From: Mesostigma viride
Taxonomy: Eukaryota > Streptophyta > Mesostigmatophyceae > Mesostigmatales > Mesostigmataceae
Length of the DNA stretch: 64,000 nt
Assembly: GCA_009746045.1 (NCBI GenBank)
Contig: RPFO01000034.1
Location: 1,334,286 to 1,398,285 of the forward strand
Direction: 5' to 3'
A model generated the notes under the pieces. It was given only the letters and a program-made list of their open reading frames with translations. It searched no databases and was not told the DNA's origin. Made by a program: the position numbers and the translations under genes. Shown here one piece after another: positions 24,068 through 34,892 of the stretch. How positions within the stretch are numbered: the stretch's first letter is position 1; each line of letters opens with the position of its first letter.

Positions 24068-24915
24068 TCGGTCCATAGAGCGTGCCAGCGGACAGAGTCA
24101 AAAGCCTTGATGAATGAATGAATTAATTAATAGACACGTGACTGCGTCACGTGAGCATAAGTCCTCAGTGGGAGGGGAACATGGGATGGAATGGATGGTA
24201 TAAGCTATCTAGGTCCTAGTTACAGGGATGTGGGCACCGCGGCCCGAATCGCTATGAATGCCATACTTGGTCACACGCGGAGCCCCCACAGGCTTGGGGG
24301 TGGTCTCCTTCATTACTACTTGCCATGATTCTATCCTTGCGCACCATCTGCCTCCATATTACAGACAAACCAGGAGGCTGCCCGGGGGTGAGCCCGTCAC
24401 GTCTAGTGTAGCACATGTCCATGCCGAGTCTATCACGAAATGTCCACGGGTGGCGGCCCTGCCGGGGGCACGCCAGGTTAGGACATATCGCCCAGGCTGG
24501 GCGGGCTTGGTGCCAGCTATAGTCTATCTGATGTATCTACCTGATCTGTGCGGGCCAGGTGCCCGGCTAGGCCCAGGCGCCTGTGCCTAATAATGTGGGA
24601 AACATAGGGCAAATCAGCGTACAAATCCGCATTACTAATCATTGTGCAAACCAAAGGGGATGTTAAGGGCCTGGCGCAGCATCTTGGTGACGGCGCCGTC
24701 GAGTCGTTGCTCCAGCTCCTGCGTCAGTGCCCACGTCTCGGCGCCGTAGGTCAGGATCGTCAGAATGACGACCTTGAAGAGGTCACGCTTGACGATCCGG
24801 GGTAGGGCGGGGTTGCTCCACCAGCGGCGGTGGTCATGGAGGTGCGCCCACTCCATGCCGATCCGTGTCGTCATGTCGTCCTCGCAGTCGGGAAGCCAAC
24901 TTGTCACGGACGCGA
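24068..24915 (-). pseudogene. LINE copy L3 inserted in another LINE's RT
   Basis: On minus, 24907-24638 encodes the ORF2 C-terminus with TILTYGAETWALTQELEQRL and a following RLDGAVTKMLRQAL, a region typical of RTE/CR1-like LINEs. The 3' untranslated part follows (to about 24220), then the CCATCC and GAGGACTTATGCTCACGTGA tail phrases. Directly after the tail, the sequence TTCATCAAGGCTTTTGACTC (24111-24092) is the RT motif FIKAFDS of another LINE copy, which continues to 24068. L3 is therefore a 5'-truncated insertion into an RT gene of its own family. Confidence 0.7.
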
Positions 24916-25019
24916 GCTATGTCATCCGGACGCCCACTATGCACAAGACCAGTGACGTGCGCAAGGAATTTGTTTTCTGCGCATTTTCGACAAAGGCTAG
25001 TGACCGGGGGGGGGGACAC

Positions 25020-25265
25020 TAGCACTTGCAGCGTAGGGTCAGGGGCAGGCGCGCCGGGCCAGGCACAGTCGGGCGCGCAGCATAAGAGCGGACAAAAGTG
25101 TACGTGCGCGCGCGCCGGGCCAGGCACAGCTGGGCGCGCAGCACTGACGTACTTGAGCGGACGGCAGCACAAGTGCGCAGCGTCGAGAGGATCATACGCG
25201 AGTTAGTGGACAGCTGGAGCTGGAGCTGGAGCTGCATGGAGCTGGAGCTGGAGCTGCAGCTGGAC
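25020..25265. repeat. Short tandem duplications and (GAGCTG)n
   Basis: Two copies of a roughly 63-base GC-rich unit (GCGCGCCGGGCCAGGCACAG... at about 25047 and 25110), then a GAGCTG hexamer run (25209-25265). No gene is seen between 24915 and 25265. Confidence 0.7.
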
Positions 25266-25269
25266 TGCT

Positions 25270-26453
25270 GGACTTCAACAGCGCCCAGGCTATTGACAGG
25301 CCAGGTGTCTTTGTGGTGTAGAATAGCGGGTCAACGTTATGAGGACTGGACAGAAAATGGAAAAGGACAATTTGCGGTGCGGAGCCAGATCGCTGGAATG
25401 AATGCGAAATCGCTGGCAGCCCTACAAAGGGATTTCTTCTAGAAAGGAAAGATTAGAAGCAATGTTTGCTGGGCCACTCACACGCAAGGTGTGAGCGTGC
25501 AGATTGTTTGAAGGATATTATGCTTCGACCTTGGTGGTCGTGACTAAATGCCGGACATTCCCAGGGACAGAAATGCCGGAGCCTCTAGGAGATGAGATCG
25601 GCAACAGGGTAGCAATTTAGATTTGTCGGGATGCCTTCCTGTTTTTGTTGGCATGTGTGGTAGTAAGCCAGGACGGCAACTGGAATGCGGTTTCTGTTTG
25701 CATGGTTCAGGCAGCAAGATAGTTTTGGCATTCCTGGCTGGACTGACAAGTGTGGCGTGTGTCATGCGTGTGGCATGACGAATGGTTTGGTTCATAGTCG
25801 AAGAGGACTCTCACGTAGCGTGTAGTCTCTTCGAGTCTCTCGTTAGTGGCCTTCGTGTTTCTCCCTTTCCTTGGGAGCAAGGCCGGTAGCATGTCATGGA
25901 GCGCTGCCTAACTGCGGGCTCGTGAGCATGGAGTGCATCGATATTGAGACTATCAACGTGTTGTAATTGTATTAACTTTCTCAATAAATTCCGCATGTGC
26001 GGCTTCATCATCAGACTGTGCAAAGTGTGTGTTGTGAAAGCATTATTCTATAGCAGGGGAGGCAATAAGGTGGTCATCAGGCACGAGGGACAGTTCCTTG
26101 TCCTCGGCTGAGAGCCCTCCTTTCGTTACTCGAAGAGACTACCCGGTAGTCTGCTTCCTTCTGTTCGAAGCCAAGACGTTGGCTTTAGTGTTTATCAACC
26201 ATCAGCAGTACAGGGAACGGCCTGGCTGACAGTTTGTAAAGGAAGTGTCTTGAGACAGATTTTAAGAAAATAGAACTAGCCAGAATTTGCTGGCTCTTGT
26301 CTTTTTCTGGCAGGCTAGTCGAGTCGTTATCCTTGACGCCTGTTATAAAGCCTTTGGTTGTTGCTTCTTCTCAGCGAAACCTAGGCTTGTTGGTTCTTGT
26401 TTTGCCCATCGGTCAGCTGGTGCATGCCACTGACGCGAGCGCAGACTCGAGCC
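25270..26453 (+). other. Leader / probable 5' LTR region of the gypsy element
   Basis: No coding frame with recognisable content. It lies directly upstream of gag. It contains a TATA-like TTATAAAGCC at about 26342 and a TGGTGCATGCC at about 26419 that could be a primer-binding site, though I cannot match it to a tRNA. Because the 3' LTR is missing from the window, the LTR borders cannot be set by comparison. Confidence 0.35.
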
Positions 26454-28430
26454 ATGGCGGATGCAAATAGAGCAGATGCCGACACGTCCGCTCCGGGGTC
26501 GAATGGCGGGATTCCTCCCGCCGTACCCGCAGTGGGTGAGAGTCGCGACCAAGAAGCGCCGCTGAGTATGGTGGCGCTGTTCGCGCAGATGCAAGCGCAG
26601 ATGCAGCAACAGTCGCAACAGTTGCAGCAGCAACTGGCGCTGCAGATGCGGGAAGTGACCGACAGATTGGTGGCCGTAGAGGGTCGTCATCTGCAGTCCA
26701 CACCATGGGACGGGCAGGCATCGATGCCGGGCCCCAGTGGTGTTGCCGCGGAGCCGAGGGAGCGGGACCAGCCGCCAACCTCAGGTAATGCGGCGGGAAG
26801 GGCTCGATGGAACCGGGGGTTTTGGCTGGGTCGCTAACCCAACACGACTTGCTTGGTGAGGCGGATGGTCAGCCACGGGGCGAGTATACGCTGGCGCCCA
26901 GGCGCCTGCCTTTCGATCAAGCGCGAGACGGATTGCACGAGGAGAACGGGGCAGGGCTGGCGCGCGCGATGGACCCACGCAGGGGTGCACCAGGACGCAT
27001 GCTGCCAGGCGGGGTCTCAATTCCGTTTGGGCGAGGCGGTGGGGCGCTGACCGGCGGGTCGACTGCACGGTGGTCAAGTGTGCCAATCGGGCGCATTCCG
27101 CCCATGGAGGACATAACCACGCCGCTGGCTTTCCGAGTACGGGAGGCAGCACGCCCAAGCACGCTGGCGCAGGGACGCGCAGCTCAGCGACCGCCGGAGG
27201 ATGCCGATGGGGTGCAGTACCCGCAAAGGGTGCGCCTCATACCTGAAGGCGCGAAGATGCCCACCCTACCACGGGTGGACATGCGCGAGAAGTTCTCCAC
27301 AACCGGCAATCTGGCCACGCTGGCGCAGGCCTACAACGCGTACAAGTCATGGATTGATCTGCAATACATGACTACGCAAGGCGCTGTAATGCATGAGTTT
27401 GTGATGAACAACATGCATTTCTTCTTTCACGGCCTTACGCTGAGGCGAGTGGCTAGGCTGGTGGAGCAGTGGAGAGAGGTCTCGCTGTACACGCGTCACA
27501 CGGACGTGTGGTTCGGCTTCGACGGGCGTGGCCAGCCCGACTATGACAACATCATGTATGGTGTCGACCCTGCCGAGGAACTGTGGGGCCTCCTTCGCCA
27601 GGAATACCCGGTGGAGACCATCAAGGCAGAGCGTGAGTGGCGCAGTTTCAAGATAGCCGAGGGTGAAACCCCGGAGCAATCTTACGAGCGCCTCATGGAG
27701 TTCGCCGGCGAAGTGGAGGACTGGTCCGAAAAGCTGGCGTGTCAGAAATGGCTGCAAGCGCTAGGCTCCAAGGAGATGGAGCTGCCCACGCCGCCCAACG
27801 GCCAGCCGTGGCGATTGCGGTCACTGTGCATTGAGGTCAGGGCCATGATGCGACGACACGCGCAAGGCCGGATCTCGGTAAGCACGGTGGTGGCCGAGCT
27901 GCAGGCCAAGGTCGACGCGCTGACCAAGGCCAAGTCGGGTGAGTCGTCTGCCACAAGACAAGCGCGCCCGCAAGGCGGCCACGGTGCTAGCAGGAACCAA
28001 GGGGGGTCTCGCAACGCCTCATCGCATGATGCAACCCAGGGTAACGCCGCTGGCGGCAACAAGGACGCTGCCGCCCCGACGCGAGCTGGGGGGGCACGTC
28101 CTCACAGACGGGTAGGACGGATGCGCGCAAATCGGGCTGCTTCCTGTGCGGTCAGGATGGGCACATCAAACGTGATTGTCCCAAGGCGTGTAAGAAGTCA
28201 CACCCGGCAACGGTCCGCACCCATCTGGCGGGGCAGTGCCCAGCGCCGGGGGTGCACTTTGCGGACGTGGAGGACAAGAAGGTGGACGCGGGGGTGGTCA
28301 TCATTCAGCCGACGGGCGAGGCGGGGGGCGTGAAAGGGAGGATGGGGGATCGCAGGTTCAATACAGGGACGAGGACTTCTGGCGGCCAGCCGACGTGATG
28401 GCGTTGGACATCCACGCAGTTGGCGCGCGA
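26454..28430 (+). pseudogene. gag: gag polyprotein, frameshifted
   Basis: It starts MADANRADADTSAPG at 26454, chosen because the following frame is long and contains a Gln-rich coiled-coil-like stretch (MQAQMQQQSQQLQQQ). The frame shifts near 26815 (run CCGGGGGTTTTGG) and continues to about 28090 with a typical retrotransposon capsid pattern: FSTTGNLATLAQAYNAYKSW, then EWRSFKIAEGETPEQSYERL. Another shift in a GGGGGGG run near 28090 leads into the nucleocapsid zinc knuckle CFLCGQDGHIKRDC (28138-28179), a perfect C-x2-C-x4-H-x4-C. The product would form the virus-like particle and bind RNA. Two frameshifts make it non-functional as read. Confidence 0.75.
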
Positions 28431-28837
28431 GGGAAGCAAGCACGTGCACCACCGTCGTTTCAGGTGGGGCAGCCAAGTGAGACTGTGGGGCAGTTGCCTC
28501 AGTCCTTTCGCATGGCTCCCGCTCGGACCGGCTCCACCCTGGAACACGACAATCCTGCTGGGGCAGAGCAGCGGCGCAGGTTGTTGCCATTATACCCTAT
28601 GCCGTCAATCGTGGACACGCCGGCATACACTCCCCGGCAAGTGGTCGAGTGGTTCGGTCAGCGGGCCGTGGAGGTGCTCGGGTCGCATGCGTCAGAGATA
28701 CAGCGGTACGCTGACACAATGGATGCCCGTAGGTTGCACAACGCTGAGACAGCCACATTTGTTGGGCATCGCCCTGTATCGGCTTCGGTAGTCGTGGGTC
28801 ATGTCGCTCATGGTGTCTTGGACAACGCGCAGCGGGC

Positions 28838-29350
28838 GTGCGTATAGTGCCTAGGGCACCCACTGTCACCTCATATCCGGATGGTGAGCCAGCAATGGCG
28901 TTTCAGGCGCAGGGGCACGGGGAGCCCCTGAGCAACGTGGTCTACAGTACTGACCATGAATTGGTCGTGAAACTGGACAGCGGGGCCCAGCCACTCGTTA
29001 TCATGCAGTGCTCGGCTGGCCCAGTTGCTCAACCTAACCAGGGAGAATGGCGGGCTGCGGGACAGTCATGTGTCCGTGGCGGGCTGGCAGGGCCCTGCCG
29101 CTATAAACCCTTTGCCATGACTGCGGTCCAGGTAATGGTCATCCTCAACCCGCTCAGGCCATCCGACATGGCCTGCATCCCTGTGAATGCCCTTGTGACC
29201 GAGCAGTCATCGTATGACGTGCTGGTCGGCATGGAGGTCATGTTTCCCATGCGGCTCGAGGTACGCATGAGGGAGGGCCGCGCGGTGTACATCGTTGACA
29301 GAGACGGTGACGCCATGCGCCAAGCAAGCATCCCAGTGAGCTGCTACAGC
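28838..29350 (+). pseudogene. Retropepsin-like aspartic protease
   Basis: The frame contains ELVVKLDSGAQPLVI, with the catalytic D-S-G triad at 28976-28984. About 80 residues later comes a hydrophobic segment SSYDVLVGMEVMF, which matches the C-terminal hydrophobic-GM motif of retrotransposon proteases. The length (about 150 residues) is normal. It follows gag and precedes the methyltransferase. It would cleave the polyprotein. It sits in a frame that is open from 28838 to 29845, but the links to gag and the methyltransferase are frameshifted. Confidence 0.7.
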
Positions 29351-29969
29351 TCGGACACTGGGGCAGTGCGTGTCTCGACGGTCAACCGGGTCGAGGGCTC
29401 GAGGCTGGGTTGCGCGACGCGGTGGTGGAGGTACGGATGGGGGAGGTCACGGCAGCTGGGGGGGCTGTGCGTGATAAGCATCGGCCGTGCATCCCAACAG
29501 CGCTGGTGGGACGGGCCTCATTGCAGAGCACGTGGGCGGCGCGACAGCAGCCGCAAGCGCGGCAGGCCCTTTTGCGTCAGCACGTCACCAACGCGGTGCG
29601 GCAGCAACAACTCTCTCATCCCCCGGCCGCGGCAATCGCAGTCACAAGTGGCTGTCGCGACAACCGAAGGTAACTTCTGTGCCGATGTTGTGGCAGAGTC
29701 GCGGGTCTTGTCTGAAGGGGTTGTATTGCTAGAATTGTTTGCTGCATGGGATGGGAGGGGGGCTGGCTGGCTTTCTCGCTGCAGGCGGTACGTGCCACAC
29801 GTTGATCGCCGTAGAGCCGTCTCCTACCGCTCGGGCAGTGTATAGGCATCACTGTGCCCAGCTGTGAGGGGATTCATAAGTGTTTGCTCAATTTCATAAA
29901 TTTTACTCAATTTTTCCACATGTGATTAAACCCTTATATTTGTCAATAAAGCAGGAATCATCCAGCCTT

Positions 29970-30465
29970 CAGACCATGAAAATAGACCACCCACAAAAAT
30001 TGGGCTCATTCTGAGCTCAAATGGTGACATGTGACAGCATACATGTGCAGTTTTTCGTCATTTTCCCCCTTTTCTTACATGAAACAAATATGAACAGTGG
30101 ACAAATTAACTCATATCAGGCTGGATTCTTGCAGGCAGCATTTATACCATGAAAATAGACCACCCACAAAAAATTGGGCTCATTCTGAGCTCAAATGGTG
30201 ACATGTGACAGCATACATGTGCAGTTTTTCGTCATTTTCCCCCTTTTCTTACATGAAACAAATATGAACAGTGGACAAATGAACTCATATCAGGCTGGGT
30301 TCTTGCAGGCAGCATCTAGACCATAAAAATAGACCACCCACAAAAATTGGGCTCATTCTGAGCTCAAATGGTGACATGTGACAGCATACATGTGCAGTTT
30401 TTCGTCATTTTCACCCTTTTCTTACATGAAACAAATATGAACAGCACTTGAACAAATGAACGCTT
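29970..30465 (+). repeat. 173-bp tandem repeat, left arm (about 2.9 units)
   Basis: Units begin near ACCATGAAAATAGACCACCC at 29973, 30146 and 30320, spacing 173-174 bases. Each contains ATTGGGCTCATTCTGAGCTC and GTGACATGTGACAGCATACA. Units are very similar, so the array is young or homogenised. The right arm holds the same unit inverted. Confidence 0.95.
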
Positions 30466-30469
30466 ATTT

Positions 30470-31110
30470 AGAACGACGCGGTTGCGGATGACATCCGGAA
30501 CCTTGTTCTTGACGTGCGCCCAGGCCGCCAGCTGCGCGGAACAGCTCAAGAAATATATATTAAAGGACGGTGACGCCCGGGAAGCACCCAGCCTTGCGGC
30601 AAAAGTAAAATATGGCTCGCGCTCGCCGTGGTTTTCGCCAGGCGTGACTGCGATATCACGACGAAAAAATGGAGACTCTTTGACCCATCTAACTGCCCAG
30701 GTCCCTCTGTTGCCCGGGTCGCCCATTAGCCCAGAAGCGTACCATAACCCATACTCGCGATATCCGCAGCTACTGGGCGGAAAAAGAAATTGTAAAACCG
30801 AACAGCATACTGACCTATCATGCCATCTACGTAGCTTCCAGAATTTCTTCACCGTTGCCAAAATCCGTTCATGAACAATATTTTCGACGTACACAAAGCA
30901 CCTGCACGTCAATCTCCCCTGACATTGGTTATCTGCCCCATCTTCATGATCTAACACGCAAACACCTAAAGTATTTGCATAACACAGGCGTTTTGCCCTC
31001 TGGTTCTCAGTTTCACTCATTGCCATATCATATTATGCAGGCACGTTTTGGTAAACAATCGCCGGCGACGTTGGTTTTGTTCGTGCGCGCACAAAGTAAT
31101 TACCGGTAGT
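30470..31110 (-). other. Possible minus-strand coding frame, unidentified
   Basis: A 220-codon frame (31026 down to 30364) beginning MAMSETENQRAKRL with balanced composition. It includes ENIVHERILATVKKFWKLRR and SPFFRRDIAVTPGENHGE, which look like ordinary protein. Its 3' end runs into the satellite arm, so the C-terminus may be wrong. I recognise no family. It could be an exon of the element's second gene, or chance. Confidence 0.3.
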
Positions 31111-31266
31111 GCTTGGCAGGCTGTACGCACCTGCAGCCGCGCGCGCGCAAAGACGACGGTCACTGTGCTTTGTTCATTCAAATGCCATTTGCATGCGAGG
31201 CTCGGACAACACCGCGGACTGTTTGAATCAGAATTTTTTCACTTTTGGATGGTCCTTCGTTTCTCG

Positions 31267-32030
31267 CATGTTCAGCCCAGTTCAGGTTGTACGGTCAGTG
31301 TTGGGGGTCGGTGCATGGGTTCTCAATGGAATTCTCAATGGAATGCCGCAACAGCCCATTTTCATTGAGAATGCAAGTCCTTTTCGCATGTTCAGCCCAG
31401 TTCAGGCTGTACGGTCAGTGTTGGGGGTCGGTGAATGGGTTCTCAATGGAATTCTCAATGGAATGCCGCAACAGCCCATTTTCATTGAGAATGCAAGACC
31501 TTTTTGCATGTTCAGCCCAGTTCAGGCTGTACGGTCAGTGTTGGGGGTCGGTGAATGGGTTCTCAATGGAATTCTCAATGGAATGCCGCAACAGCCCATT
31601 TTCATTGAGAATGCAAGTCCTTTTCGCATGTTCAGCCCAGTTCAGGCTGTACGGTCAGTGTTGGGGGTCGTTGAATGAGTTCTCAATGGAATTCTCAATG
31701 GAATGCCGCAACAGCCCATTTTCATTGAGAATGCAAGTACTTTTCGCATGTTCAGCCCAGTTCAGGCTGTATGGTCAGTGTTGGGGGTCGGTGAATGAGT
31801 TCTCAATGGAATTCTCAATGGAATGCCGCAACAGCCCATTTTCATTGAGAATGCAAGTCCTTTTCGCATGTTCAGCCCAAGTCAGGCTGTACGGTCAGTG
31901 TTGGGGGTCGGTGAATGAGTTCTGAATGGAATTCTCAATGGAATGCCGTTACAGCCCATTTTCATTGAGAATGCAAGACCTTTTCGTATGTTCTGGCTGT
32001 ACGGTCAGTGTTGGGGGTCGGTGAATGAAT
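31267..32030 (+). repeat. 120-bp tandem repeat (about 6.3 units), open in two frames
   Basis: Units start with GCATGTTCAGCCCAG at 31267 and recur exactly every 120 bases until 31987, where a short deletion ends the array. Because 120 is divisible by three, each open frame stays open: two plus frames encode repeated 40-residue units (for example MFSPVQAVRSVLGV and FACSAQFRLYGQCWGS). Each unit has TTCTCAATG twice and the complementary CATTGAGAA once, so it can form a hairpin. It may code, but the array itself could produce the open frames. Confidence 0.9.
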
Positions 32031-32652
32031 TCTGCATGAATGGAACTTTCATACGCCGCGCTGAGTCGGTGGAAGATCGAGCCACAAAAGAGGCAGGAGA
32101 GGCATCATTGGGAGAGGCGTGCCAACCCCGAGCGAGACGATGGTGAGTTCGATCAAATTGGCTGATTGCAATAATTTTGCGGAGCTAGAATAATCGCTCG
32201 CGAGAGCTGCCATGGGCGGTCGTGAAGGTTCAGACTATTTGAGGCGCCGTGACGAATATGGTGGGGGGCGCTGGAATTGGATGTCGTTGGACATTGAAGA
32301 AGTCGACCCTTGACCCCTGGGCCCCCTGTTTTAGCCGCAGGGGATGAGGCAGCTTGCTGGCGAACGTTCGTCGGCGTTTTGGTGTTGCTGAGCCTCTTAC
32401 GTCCCGACCACCATGGGCCCGTGTCGTACAAGGGGACGGAATTTATGCCCAGGCAGTGTCGATTCCCCACGAGGCATACAAGGGCGTAGTAGACGGTGAT
32501 GACTTGCAGGTCGACCATCTCGATATCAGTGATGACGATGATGATCTAGATGGTGGGTGCCGTGAGGCTCGCACAACAGGATTAAAATCGTCTGCCTCGA
32601 CAGTACTTATTGAAATACGCTACAAATGCCGACGTGATCGCGGCAGTCGGAG

Positions 32653-33849
32653 TTGCAGCGCGGTCGGTGTTGTAAACGCCGATGCATCCAAGATCCCGAG
32701 AAAGCCCTGTCGTCGTTTGTAATCTGGGAGGCCGCCATTGCATTGGCGCAGCAAATATTGGGCCAACTACACTGTAGAGCGGAAATCCAGGCGCTGCGGC
32801 GACCCAATCAGAGCGGAGCAGGCCCGAGTGCCACCACTGACCTGGATGCGGAAACGCGTCTAGCATTGGAGGGTGCTCGTTGCTTCGTGCCGCTGGTTGA
32901 CCCCGTTGTCCACGCGGGGCGGCCCGCTAGCCCTGAGCACTGTGCGACGCGCAGAGGATGCAGCGGTCGCGCTAAAGCAAGCATCCGCTGCAGCATGGGA
33001 GGGCATCGAGGACGTGGGGAAGCCGATGATGTGTCAACATCCGGGGCTAAAGGATGCAGCTGCGATCTTCTGTGCAGCCCCCTAATGCCTTTCACTCCTT
33101 TGCTGTACGTGGTGGCCCGCAACATCACCGGCGACTTATCGCCAGACGCCGTGGTTGAACTTGAGTGCTACGGCTCGCACTCGTACACAACGCGGTTTTC
33201 GCCCTTCAGCCCGAGCTCGGCCCATTTCCCCCTGCCCGCCGCCACAAGGACAGGTACCCACACATTTTCAGTGAAGGCAAGCACAATCGTCTTGTCTTCG
33301 TGGCGTGCGGGGGGGGGCAAGGTGCGCCGGGTGGGCTTGACAAGCAGTGGCACATTGACGCAGCACACGAAGGATGCTGTTGTTGGGCTCTCGCTCGACT
33401 GGATTCAGTGGGATGGGTACGGAACCCCGGCGATGGCGGAGAAGACGGCGGTGGGACTTTTCAAATCGCGTGTCATGGACGTGCCAGAGCCGGAATGGTT
33501 GGTGGGGAGCCTGGTATGCAAGATATTTTCGGGCCCCAACTCGGGGGAGAAGCGGTATCATGGCCATGTGACGGCCTTTAGTAAGGAGCACGACATGGCC
33601 CATCTGCTATACTCCGATGGCGACGATGAAATAGTGGGATTTGATGAGGTGCAGGCTGCGCTTTGCGCATGCCCCGGTGTGCAGTTGCCAAATCTTCCAC
33701 CTGCGAGCATTGCGCGAGGGAAGGCGGACATTACTGAGTGCATTCGCAAGCAGGTCGCCCAGCGTTCCACGGCAATGAAGCAAGCCAAGGCCACCCCGCG
33801 CCACAAGCGCCGGCCTCCCATCATTCCTGATTCAGACTCTGATGACTAG
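32653..33849 (+). CDS. Transposon-encoded protein with C-terminal Tudor-like domain
   Basis: A 398-codon frame; the start is uncertain and upstream exons are likely (a frame at 32354-32722 has an acidic DISDDDDDLDGG stretch). The first 150 codons are Cys/Gly-rich and unconvincing. From about 33100 the protein looks real. Residues near 280-340 read LVGSLVCKIFSG, then RYHGHVTAFS, then HLLYSDGDDEIVGFDEV. This is the G-x-x-V-x-K-x-F, Y-x-G-x-V, Y-x-D-G-D-x-E pattern of Tudor-like chromatin readers in plants. The end is basic then acidic (RHKRRPPIIPDSDSDD). Such a domain could tether the element's machinery to chromatin; that is inference. No catalytic transposase motif was found. Confidence 0.5.
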   Translation: MQRGRCCKRRCIQDPEKALSSFVIWEAAIALAQQILGQLHCRAEIQALRRPNQSGAGPSATTDLDAETRLALEGARCFVPLVDPVVHAGRPASPEHCATRRGCSGRAKASIRCSMGGHRGRGEADDVSTSGAKGCSCDLLCSPLMPFTPLLYVVARNITGDLSPDAVVELECYGSHSYTTRFSPFSPSSAHFPLPAATRTGTHTFSVKASTIVLSSWRAGGGKVRRVGLTSSGTLTQHTKDAVVGLSLDWIQWDGYGTPAMAEKTAVGLFKSRVMDVPEPEWLVGSLVCKIFSGPNSGEKRYHGHVTAFSKEHDMAHLLYSDGDDEIVGFDEVQAALCACPGVQLPNLPPASIARGKADITECIRKQVAQRSTAMKQAKATPRHKRRPPIIPDSDSDD

Positions 33850-34079
33850 CCTTGCCGCATGTGGCTTTTAATTTTTCATGGCTGCCCTACCTTCTCGGTG
33901 CATGCTTTGCGGCTAGCAGCCTTGTGATCAACACATTCCGTGTCTTATGACCTTGGTTCATAGGTTTATTACATGTCCTTACAATTGGTAGAACATATAT
34001 CAAATGGGATAAAACCATATTTGGGTGAACAGGTTTCATGGCTCATGGCTCATCTATTTTTTTTCAATGGGATATGACG

Positions 34080-34892
34080 TAAAAGCTGGCAATGTGCATT
34101 TTCTAAATGCTGCCTGCAAGAATCCAACTTGATATGAGTTCATTTGTTCACTATTCATATTTGTTTCATGTAAGTTAACCGAGAAAATGACGAAAAACTG
34201 CACATGTATGCTGTCACATGTCACCATTTGAGCTCAGAATGAGCCCAATTTTTGTGGGTGGTCTATTTTCATGGTCTAGATGCTGCCTGCAAGAATCCAG
34301 CCTGAAATGAGTTCATTTGTTCACTATTCATATTTGTTTCATGTAAGAAAAGGGGGAAAATGACGAAAAACTGCACATGTATGCTGTCACATGTCACCAT
34401 TTGAGCTCAGAATGAGCCCAATTTTCGTGGGTGGTCTATTTTCATGGTATAAATGCTGCCTGCAAGAATCCAGCCTGATATGAGTTCATTTGTTCACTAT
34501 TCATATTTGTTTCATGTAAGAAAAGGGGGAAAATGACGAAAAACTGCACATGTATGCTGTCACATGTCACCATTTGAGCTCAGAATGAGCCCAATTTTCG
34601 TGGGTGGTCTATTTTCATGGTATAAATGCTGCCTGCAAGAATCCAGCCTGATATGAGTTCATTTGTCCACTATTCATATTTGTTTCATGTAAGAAAAGGG
34701 GGAAAATGACGAAAAACTGCACATGTATGCTGTCACATGTCACCATTTGAGCTCAGAATGAGCCCAATTTTTGTGGGTGGTCTATTTTCATGGTCTACAT
34801 GCTGCCTGCAACAGTCCAGCCTGAAATGAGTTCATTTGTCCACTATTCATATTTGTTTCATGTAAGAAAAGGGGGAAAATGACGAAAAACTG
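34080..34892 (-). repeat. 173-bp tandem repeat, right arm (about 4.7 units, inverted)
   Basis: The same unit as at 29970-30465 in reverse orientation. The phrase ATGCTGCCTGCAAGAATCCA recurs at about 34107, 34280, 34453, 34627 and 34800. The array is cut by CACTA 2 at 34893 and resumes at 39298-39405. Overall the arms make a long inverted repeat around the core. Confidence 0.95.
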
